Below, in pieces: positions 8,451 through 14,701 of a stretch of DNA of 25,498 nucleotides. The notes under the pieces were generated by a model that saw nothing but the letters and a program-made list of their open reading frames with translations, did not search any database and was not told the DNA's origin. The translations under genes were made by a program, and so were the position numbers. Origin of the DNA: a bacterium (GTDB taxonomy: Bacteria; Gemmatimonadota; Glassbacteria; GWA2-58-10); NCBI GenBank assembly GCA_021372515.1, contig JAJFUG010000192.1:1-25498 (forward strand), read 5' to 3'. How positions within the stretch are numbered: position 1 is the stretch's first letter; every line of letters begins with the position of its first letter.

Positions 8451-9479
8451 TCAGGCTCCTTTGCGCCAGTCGATTATCACACCCAGGTAACGGCTGCGGT
8501 CGGCGAAAATGTCGGCGTATGTCTGCGGGGCCTGGTCCGGCGTGATCCGGTGCGTGACCAGACCTTCCAGGCTGATCCTCTTCTGGGCCAGCATCTTGAA
8601 GAAGAACTGCACCAGTTCTTTCTTGCCCCAGCGGTAGTAGCTGTTGCCCTCCCAGGGCGGCGTGGTGGCGTGGGCCGAGATGATCGAGATGCTCTTGCCG
8701 ATCACGTCCTGGGTCAGGTTCTGCTGGCTGGGCCAGGGCACGTCGCCGATCAGGCCCAGCCTGCCGCGCTTGCCCAGCATGCGGAACGCGCTGTGGAACA
8801 CCGCCGGGTGTCCGGTGATGTCGTAGACTATCTCCGCCCCGGTCCCCCCGGTCAGCTCGGCGATCTTCGCCTCGGCCTTGTCGCAGGTGGAGCAGATCAC
8901 ATCGGTCGGGCCGTTGCCCTGGGCCAGGGTGCAGCGGCTGGGCATGGGGTCCACGGCGATAAGGCGGCTCATCCCGGCCAGGCCCAGAAGGCGCACGGCG
9001 AGCTGGCCCAGCGGGCCAAGGCCCACCACCACCGCGTTCTCGCCCAGGGTGGGCTTCGACTCGCGAAGGCCGTTCTGTACGATGATGTTGAGGCAGAACC
9101 AGGCCGCCTGCTCGGGTGTGATACCCTCGGGCACCAGGTGTATCAGGTCGGCGCGATCCACGAACCAGGCCCGGTGCGCCGCGGTCGAGCAGACAATCTG
9201 CCCGGGCTTCACGTTCTCCACTCCCGGACCGACATCCACCACCTCGCCCACACTGGAGTAGCCCGGCTCGAACGGGTACTGCACCCAGGCGTCCCAACCC
9301 GTGCCAGGCTCCACGTTACGCTCGTAGCAGATCATCTCGGTGCCGATCGAGACCAGCCCGCAGAGGGTGCGGCAGCGCACCTGGCCCGGCCCGGGAGGCG
9401 GGCAGGCTTCCGGCTTCACTTCGAGCGTGCGCGGCGCGGTGTAGTAGAATACGCGGTTGTCGACTGGTCCGGCTGGCAT
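8451..9479 (-). CDS. MDR-family dehydrogenase lacking zinc ligands (zinc-binding alcohol dehydrogenase superfamily)
   Basis: A 342-residue medium-chain dehydrogenase/reductase. The GroES-like N-terminal domain is followed by a Rossmann domain with VVGLGPLG at 151-158; Asp177 at the end of the second strand favours NAD. The usual catalytic-zinc motifs are altered: the G-I-C-x-x-D region reads GLVSIGTE (41-48) and the G-H-E motif reads GYS (73-75). This resembles the S-x-GTE branch that includes BchC-like proteins. I use ATG 9479, preceded by AGGAGGA at ideal spacing, rather than the ATG nine codons upstream. It is the first gene of the five-gene operon and couples to the Gfo/Idh gene with a 2-base gap. 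It probably oxidises or reduces a sugar or polyol; the substrate is unknown. Confidence 0.9.
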   Translation of the reverse strand: MPAGPVDNRVFYYTAPRTLEVKPEACPPPGPGQVRCRTLCGLVSIGTEMICYERNVEPGTGWDAWVQYPFEPGYSSVGEVVDVGPGVENVKPGQIVCSTAAHRAWFVDRADLIHLVPEGITPEQAAWFCLNIIVQNGLRESKPTLGENAVVVGLGPLGQLAVRLLGLAGMSRLIAVDPMPSRCTLAQGNGPTDVICSTCDKAEAKIAELTGGTGAEIVYDITGHPAVFHSAFRMLGKRGRLGLIGDVPWPSQQNLTQDVIGKSISIISAHATTPPWEGNSYYRWGKKELVQFFFKMLAQKRISLEGLVTHRITPDQAPQTYADIFADRSRYLGVIIDWRKGA

Positions 9480-9645
9480 GGTTCTTCCTCCTGTGGATCG
9501 ACTCATTTTTCCTTAACCCCCGTGCCGGAGTGGCACGGCGGTGATCAGCACTGAAAAGGAGCTGGTTTCATTTCCAAGTAAATCCCCTCTGGCCCCAGTA
9601 GCGTCCGGCTTAGGAACTTGCAGTGAGAGGCCGAAAGACCCCTTT

Positions 9646-9669
9646 CTGCTTTGGTTTCGGCCAAAGCAG
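9646..9669. repeat. Perfect inverted repeat with a competing stem
   Basis: CTGCTTTGG and CCAAAGCAG form a perfect 9-bp stem with loop TTTCGG. A second perfect 8-bp stem (GGCCGAAA at 9629-9636 with TTTCGGCC at 9655-9662) uses the loop and two bases of the right arm, so only one of the two can form at full length. No T tract follows on either strand. Confidence 0.6.
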
Positions 9670-9754
9670 CAAAGCCAGCGGGGGCGGCAAACTCGTCCGT
9701 GCCACAACACTATTTCTGACAATGGTGTTCACGAAGCATTGATTCCGCTGCCAC

Positions 9755-9799
9755 GTTGCAGCGGCGGCGCTGCCGCGAATCGCCGCCGCGCTGTGCAAC
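9755..9799. repeat. Long imperfect inverted repeat
   Basis: The left arm GTTGCAGCGGCGGCG (9755-9769) pairs with CGCCGCCGC plus TGCAAC (9781-9799), interrupted only by a 4-base bulge GCTG, around an 11-base loop. It sits in the middle of the gene-free segment. Confidence 0.6.
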
Positions 9800-9937
9800 A
9801 ATTTCAACCCTGGCCGTTTCACACCCCGTTACACGCTGCCTTGGCGGGAGGCTCAGACAGGTGCGGCCCCCAAAGGCCGAACTGCGGCGGCTTGACAGCC
9901 GCAAGCAGGTTTACCCTCGTGGGAGGCCAGACGGTGC

Positions 9938-9984
9938 CGTAGGAGCGAACCTTGTGTTCGCCCGTGCGCAGCTGTGTGCGCGCC
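9938..9984. repeat. Double-hairpin intergenic element, copy 2
   Basis: This begins with GTAGGA, then GCGAAC / GTTCGC (9945-9961, loop CTTGT), then GCGCA / TGCGC (9966-9981, loop GCTGTG). It has the same two-hairpin layout and GTAG edge as the element at 2062, with compensating arm sequences. It lies 22 bases downstream of the DUF2264 gene stop. Confidence 0.65.
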
Positions 9985-10005
9985 CCGGCATCCAACAACC
10001 TGCTA

Positions 10006-12060
10006 TCAGTACGGCACCCGGATACAGTACTCGCGGCCCTCGAAGGTGATGTACATTCTGTCACGCTCCGTGCGCACGGCCAGCGACTGCGGCTCCACCG
10101 GGGTGCGTCCCCGCGTGCCGTTGACATACACCACCACCGGGACATTGGCGCCCACCGGCTCGGTCGAGTGCCAGAACGGGTACGCGCCCCGTCCGCCGAA
10201 ATTGTGCGAGTGCAGCCAGCCGGGCCGCGGCTCGACCAGCTCGCTCTGGAGCACGCCCGCCGGGCCCTGGAGCACCCGGATCAGCGAGTGGTTCCCGCCG
10301 CCGGCTATCTCCAGCCGTCCCTGGGCCTTCTCGCTCTCCAGCTTCCCGCCCTGGGGCACGCTGATACTGTAGCCGCCCAGCCAGAGGTAGACCGGCCGTC
10401 CGCTGTCGTGCCAGAACACGTGCACCTCGCCGTCCGTGCCCACCAGGGTGTGAGTGTGGATTTCGCCGTAATCGTCGTAGTCCCCGGCCGGGAACAAGGT
10501 GTCGGGGAACTCCATGTACTCGCGGCCCTCCAGGTGGTCATCGCTCACCTGGATCACCCGCGGCTTCTCGCGCCATTTCCACTTATTCCCGTCCTGCGAG
10601 AACCCGGTGCGGCCCGCGCCCAGGTCGGGGCCGCCCTCGCCGGTCACGGCCCAGCCCAGGTAGCTGGAGTAGGCGAGCTGGCAGTACTTGACCCCGCGCT
10701 GCCAGGCGCCCCAGTGGGTGAAAGTCTGCCCGACCGGGTAGAGCCGCGCCTCCCCGTCCACGGGGCTCACCTTGAGCAACATCTGCGCTCCCGGCAGGGC
10801 CACCCGTCCCCCGGCGCCATCGGCGGGCATGGGTTTTTCGAGCGCGGTCCAGAACGGGTCTTTCTCGGGGAGCAGCAGGCAGCAAAGGCCCTGCGCCGCC
10901 CAGTAGGGCGCGCCGCGGTCGATGTAGGGCTCGGCCACGGCGCTGTTGACCCCGCGGTAGCCCGGCTCCAGCAACCCGTTGGCGCTCAGGCAGCCGTTCT
11001 CCCAGAAATACTTGAGGCAGCCCGAGGCGATTCTTCTGCTCATACCCGGGTCCAGGGTGTTGGCCCCGTTGAGCTGCGCCCAGCCCAGGGCCGAAAGCAT
11101 GGCGAAACGGTAGGTGGTCGAGCGGCCGTAGGGGACCGGCCCGCCGTCCCGGCCGAACAGGTAGGGGAAGGATTTCAGGAACTCGTCCGTGGTGCGGTTG
11201 ACCTCGGCGCCGAACTGGTCGTGCCACTTCTGGTCATAGCACATCAACTGCTGGTTGTAGAGCTGGAAACCCCAGTAGTTGTACATGTCGAAACTGCGGT
11301 TGCCGCCGTCCATGAACCAGCCGTCCCCGCGGTGCCAGTCCAGCATGCGGCGGAACATCTGGCTCAGGAACTCGCGGTTGTTCTCCATTCCGGCGCGCTC
11401 CAGCACCGGCACGGCCGCCATGTGGAAATACCAGTGGTTGCAGTCGTAGGCGAAAGTGTGGACCAGGTCCTGAAGGTAGGCCAGGACATTCTTTTTCTGG
11501 GCCTCGGTCAGCGGGTCCCAGAAAAAGCGGGGGCTGGCCAGGATCGCGGTGGCCAGACACGTGCCGAACACGTCGGTCTTGGGGTGCGGGCCCCAGTAGC
11601 CGGGGTTCGACGGGTCGGTGCCGCGGATGACCTCCTTGAGGTATGGCTCCACGATCGAGCCTTTCCAGCCGGGGATCACGTCCTTGCCCGTGGCCGCGGT
11701 GTAAAAGGCCACCAGAGTCATGGTGCGGTCGAAAGTCTCCCGCGCGCCAGCCACGTCGAACAGGTGCTGGAAATGCCCGGTCTCGCCCGGGGTGCCCTTG
11801 AGCACCGGCATGCCGGTCTTGGGGTCGAAACAGGGCAGCACGCCCAGGATCAGCTTCTCGGTGATCGCCAGCCAGTGGGCGCGGGTGTAGCCGGTGTAGG
11901 GGCTTAACGCCCTGTCCTCGGGGATATTCAGCACGGCCTGGGGCTGCATGGGCGAGGTTGTCTCCGTTTTCTGCGCGGCGGCGGACAGTCCGGGCGCGAG
12001 GCAGACCGCGGCGAGCGCCAGGCCCGACAGGCCGGAGGCCAGTGAGTGGAATCGTTTCAT
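10006..12060 (-). CDS. DUF2264 (GH154-type) secreted glycoside hydrolase candidate
   Basis: A 684-residue exported protein of the DUF2264 family; a characterised relative founded GH154 as a beta-glucuronidase acting on arabinogalactan. Matches to the family pattern include GTDPSNPGYWG, WDPLTEAQKK, NHWYFHMAAVPVLERAG, GDGWFMDGGNRSFDMYNYW, VPYGRSTTYRF and GAPYWAAQG followed by a DPFWTALEKP segment, in that order through an (alpha/alpha)-barrel region, with a beta-rich C-terminal part. The N-terminus from M-K-R-F has a basic start, a hydrophobic core and an Ala-rich cleavage region (about residue 28), so it is periplasmic or secreted. The frame extends 21 residues further upstream, but ATG 12060 fits the signal peptide and follows a GGGGGA stretch. 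It lies directly downstream of the heparinase-like gene, suggesting joint action on a uronic-acid polysaccharide. Confidence 0.9.
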   Translation of the reverse strand: MKRFHSLASGLSGLALAAVCLAPGLSAAAQKTETTSPMQPQAVLNIPEDRALSPYTGYTRAHWLAITEKLILGVLPCFDPKTGMPVLKGTPGETGHFQHLFDVAGARETFDRTMTLVAFYTAATGKDVIPGWKGSIVEPYLKEVIRGTDPSNPGYWGPHPKTDVFGTCLATAILASPRFFWDPLTEAQKKNVLAYLQDLVHTFAYDCNHWYFHMAAVPVLERAGMENNREFLSQMFRRMLDWHRGDGWFMDGGNRSFDMYNYWGFQLYNQQLMCYDQKWHDQFGAEVNRTTDEFLKSFPYLFGRDGGPVPYGRSTTYRFAMLSALGWAQLNGANTLDPGMSRRIASGCLKYFWENGCLSANGLLEPGYRGVNSAVAEPYIDRGAPYWAAQGLCCLLLPEKDPFWTALEKPMPADGAGGRVALPGAQMLLKVSPVDGEARLYPVGQTFTHWGAWQRGVKYCQLAYSSYLGWAVTGEGGPDLGAGRTGFSQDGNKWKWREKPRVIQVSDDHLEGREYMEFPDTLFPAGDYDDYGEIHTHTLVGTDGEVHVFWHDSGRPVYLWLGGYSISVPQGGKLESEKAQGRLEIAGGGNHSLIRVLQGPAGVLQSELVEPRPGWLHSHNFGGRGAYPFWHSTEPVGANVPVVVYVNGTRGRTPVEPQSLAVRTERDRMYITFEGREYCIRVPY

Positions 12061-12090
12061 ATGGTTGTCCCCCAGAGAATAGTCGGCTCT

Positions 12091-12141
12091 ATGGGCAGAC
12101 CCGGGTGGGCCGCCCGGGCGCACAGACGGGTGCGCCCCCTG
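12091..12141. repeat. Double-hairpin intergenic element, copy 3
   Basis: An imperfect hairpin (GGGCAGACC / GGGCCGCCC, 12093-12115) is followed immediately by a perfect one (GGGCGCAC / GTGCGCCC, 12116-12137, loop AGACGG), ending in CCTGTA. It lies between the heparinase-like and DUF2264 genes, about 30 bases upstream of the latter's start, so it would be within the transcript leader if the two are co-transcribed. Confidence 0.65.
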
Positions 12142-12199
12142 TATCGCAGTTCGTTGTTTTCAATTCGGCTCTGCCTCGACACACCGGAGCCGGCCCCGA

Positions 12200-14563
12200 C
12201 TATTTCAGCTCCACGCGGCGCGCGTCCAGGTCCCAGTCCAGGCTGGCCGCCCGGCCCGCCAGTTTCCAGGAAACCTTGAGCACTCCGCCCTCGCGGCTGA
12301 ACTTTATGTCGCTCAGGGGCTTGCCATCCGTATCGCGGGTGTGGATCAGGTTCACGATCAGCGCGCTGTCGCCCTCGAACTGTGGGATCTCCTCCACCCG
12401 GGTGGTCTGGCGGTAGGTGAACGGCTCTATATTGGCCTTCTTGACCTCCCAGGTCTCGCAAGCCAGGTCCCCAGCCAGCGGGGTCAGGCAGTGAAGGTCC
12501 AGGGCGGCGCCCTCCTGCACGGCGGTGATCCCGTTCTTTCCGGCGCTGACCCAGGCTTTGGGGTCCAGGTGCAGCAGCCACTTAACCTCGCGCCGGGCGG
12601 GCACATCCTCGCTGAACGCGGCCATCTTGATCATCCGGCAGCCCGGGGCCATCGGCGCGCCCCGGAACGCCACCCGGTCGCCCTTGTTGATAGTGACCGG
12701 GGGCGAAAGCTCCAGGCTGAAATCAGTGTCCGTGCCTGTGTTCTTCCAGGAGTGGACCACGCTGTCGCCCACCACGAAACTGTATTCGCCCTGGCCGGGC
12801 TGGTTGTCCAGGCAGAGGCAGTAGAGGCGGTAGCTGCCGCTCTCGCCCCGGAACGTGGTCCAGGCCTCGCCCTGCGGACCCACCGCGTAGCCGGCGTCGT
12901 TGTGGCTCAACCCACCCTCGGTGGTCAGGGTGTCCGAGGGCCAGGTCAGCCACATACCCTTGTCCGAAAGCTGCACCCGGTCGGCCAGAAGCAGGATATC
13001 GGGTTTGATCAGAAGGTAATGACGGGTGAACTGTTTCAGCCCCAGGGCCGGGTGGTAGGCCGGGGCCACCTCGGCTGTGACCCAGTCCCAGGCGGCGCAG
13101 GAATCGACCGCGGTCACGGTCGGATAATGCCCGAACTGAAGGGCCTCGGCCGCGGCGAACCACTGCACCTCATCGCCCAGTTGCCCCTGGCCCTTGACCA
13201 GCAGGGTGTTGTGGTTGGCGGCGCGCTTGAAACCGGTGTAAAGCGGGTCAATGGCCAGGAACTGGCCGTGCGAGAAAAGCTGGAAACTTCCGGCATCCGG
13301 ATGCTGGTGCCCGGTGCCCCAGTCGTAGGTGGTCAGCTTCGACATGCGGCGTCCCATGAATGGCCCGCTCTTGAGGCCTACCATAGTAGCGCCCTGGTCG
13401 GTCCAGCTCGAGCGCAGCATCACCTGGTCCAGGTCGGTCATGTGATGAAGGGTGGGGAACGTAGCCGGGTCGGCGCTCTCCACTGTCGGGTCGTACCAGA
13501 GCAGGGCCCACCACCCGGCGCTGCCCAGGCCCTTGGGGTTCTGCTCGATCAGTTTGCGGCCCAGCCACTGCGCCGCAGCGTTGCCGTAGCGCGAGGCGAG
13601 AAGGAAAAGCTGCGGCTCGGGGCCGTGCCAGTTGCTGTGCCTGGGGGCGTCGCCGAAAGTCATGGCCCACTCGGCCTCGGTCATCACCGGCAGGGTGCTG
13701 TGCAGCAGGAAATCCGGGGAATGCTTCAGGTAGTCGCTCGACTGGAAGTAATCTTTCCCGAGCAGACTCTTGGCCAGCTCGGTGTAGCGGCAGATATACT
13801 CCAGCGAGTAGGAGCCGTAGCTCAGGCCCTCGCAGGAGCCGCCGTCCGGGGGCATCACCGCGAACGTGCTGTCGAAGAACGCCTCGCACAGCCCCAGCCA
13901 CTGTCCGGCGCGCTCGTCCTCTCCGTACAGGGCGCAGGCGGCGAAAGCCAGGCCACTGAAATTGGAATGGGCGTGGTTCTGGAAATACTCGTTGCGGTAC
14001 CAGACCCGTCCCGTGGTCATGCGCTCGTACTCGGTCTCGCACTCGCGCTCCAGGCGGGCGGCCACCTCGGCGCGCTCAGCCGGGCTCAGCGACTGGTACA
14101 GGAAATCGTAGGACAGGGCCAGGCCCTGGAGCAGGTGGCCGTGGATCAGGTCGTTGGACGGGTTCCACTCGGGACTGCGGGCCAGGCGCAGAACGTAGTC
14201 GCGGGCGGCAGCGAAATGTTCCGGGCTGCCGGTCATGGCCCAGGCGAAACACAGGTCCGGGGCGATATCGCCGTGGCCGCGGTCCATCTCATCGCCGAAC
14301 GGCTGCTTCGCCGCCTCCAGGCGCGCGGGAAGGTCCTGCAGGAAACGTTCCCAGAGAAATTTGTGGCTGCCGGTGATCGCCCCGCGCAGCCGTTCCTGCT
14401 CGCCGCTGGTTAGCAGAAGGCGCGGGTGCAGGTTTTTCGCCCAGTCCAGGGGACGGGCCTGGCGGGTGCCCAACGGCACCGTGCCGCTACGCCCCCCGCA
14501 GGCGAGGACGAGCAGGGTGACGGCGGCAATGAGCAGCGGGTACAGGCGGCGCGGGGTTGTCAT
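12200..14563 (-). CDS. Heparinase II/III-family polysaccharide lyase, lipoprotein
   Basis: A 787-residue exported enzyme predicted to cleave uronic-acid polysaccharides by beta-elimination. The N-terminus is a lipoprotein signal ending in LVLAC, so the mature protein is membrane-anchored. The segment LHPRLLLTSGEQERLR begins the alpha-helical toroid. NHAHSNF (His197, His199) and YGSYSLEY (Tyr249/Tyr252) fit the catalytic region. TGHQHPDAGSF (His419, His421, Asp423) is the signature of the heparinase II/III beta-sandwich domain. ATG 14563 follows CCGGAGAAACG at good spacing; the frame runs 25 residues further upstream but those residues would spoil the signal. Alginate, glycosaminoglycan or other uronate polymers are possible substrates (families PL15/17/21/39 share this fold). 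It sits between an esterase-like hydrolase and a DUF2264 glycosidase gene. Confidence 0.9.
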   Translation of the reverse strand: MTTPRRLYPLLIAAVTLLVLACGGRSGTVPLGTRQARPLDWAKNLHPRLLLTSGEQERLRGAITGSHKFLWERFLQDLPARLEAAKQPFGDEMDRGHGDIAPDLCFAWAMTGSPEHFAAARDYVLRLARSPEWNPSNDLIHGHLLQGLALSYDFLYQSLSPAERAEVAARLERECETEYERMTTGRVWYRNEYFQNHAHSNFSGLAFAACALYGEDERAGQWLGLCEAFFDSTFAVMPPDGGSCEGLSYGSYSLEYICRYTELAKSLLGKDYFQSSDYLKHSPDFLLHSTLPVMTEAEWAMTFGDAPRHSNWHGPEPQLFLLASRYGNAAAQWLGRKLIEQNPKGLGSAGWWALLWYDPTVESADPATFPTLHHMTDLDQVMLRSSWTDQGATMVGLKSGPFMGRRMSKLTTYDWGTGHQHPDAGSFQLFSHGQFLAIDPLYTGFKRAANHNTLLVKGQGQLGDEVQWFAAAEALQFGHYPTVTAVDSCAAWDWVTAEVAPAYHPALGLKQFTRHYLLIKPDILLLADRVQLSDKGMWLTWPSDTLTTEGGLSHNDAGYAVGPQGEAWTTFRGESGSYRLYCLCLDNQPGQGEYSFVVGDSVVHSWKNTGTDTDFSLELSPPVTINKGDRVAFRGAPMAPGCRMIKMAAFSEDVPARREVKWLLHLDPKAWVSAGKNGITAVQEGAALDLHCLTPLAGDLACETWEVKKANIEPFTYRQTTRVEEIPQFEGDSALIVNLIHTRDTDGKPLSDIKFSREGGVLKVSWKLAGRAASLDWDLDARRVELK

Positions 14564-14609
14564 TCGTTTCTCCGGTAGGGTTTGGGTGAATTGGTTCTTA
14601 ATACGGACG

Positions 14610-14638
14610 AATTTAAAATCAAATCCTCCAAGGGACAA
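14610..14638 (-). promoter_or_regulatory. Possible sigma-70 promoter of the heparinase-like gene
   Basis: On the - strand TTGTCC (14638-14633) and TAAATT (14615-14610) are separated by exactly 17 bases, each matching the consensus at four of six positions, about 47 bases upstream of the start codon. This is a weak match and only suggestive. Confidence 0.3.
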
Positions 14639-14701
14639 TAGTATTCCTGCGAGATTTTTTTCGTGAGGGGACCGGCCGATCCGCTCCGGCGTCGAAAAGC
14701 C

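Larger units (their letters stand above)
9480..10005. other. Gene-free, hairpin-rich intergenic segment
   Basis: This 526-base gap lies between the DUF2264 gene stop and the dehydrogenase start. I see no credible gene: short frames occur in several phases but lack ribosome sites and family resemblance. It holds several inverted repeats: CCGTGCC / GGCACGG at 9520-9538; GGCCGAAA / TTTCGGCC at 9629-9662 competing with CTGCTTTGG / CCAAAGCAG at 9646-9669; a 15-bp arm with one bulge at 9755-9799; GCGGCT / AGCCGC at 9887-9902; and the double-hairpin element near 9941. The promoter of the five-gene operon should lie here, but I could not pick confident boxes. Confidence 0.6.

Noticed and set aside
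7384-9297. The Gfo/Idh protein as a 637-residue fusion
   Set aside because: The first 283 residues read the dehydrogenase gene out of frame; the true start with a ribosome site is at 8448.
9541-9942. A 133-residue frame in the intergenic gap
   Set aside because: Starts at GTG without a ribosome site, overlaps several inverted repeats, and equally long frames exist on the other strand; more likely non-coding.
9952-11907. A 651-residue open frame opposite the DUF2264 gene
   Set aside because: Antisense shadow; composition is unlike a real protein and the opposite strand has clear DUF2264 motifs and a signal peptide.
12341-14413. A 690-residue open frame opposite the heparinase-like gene
   Set aside because: Antisense shadow with no motifs; the opposite strand carries the heparinase signatures.
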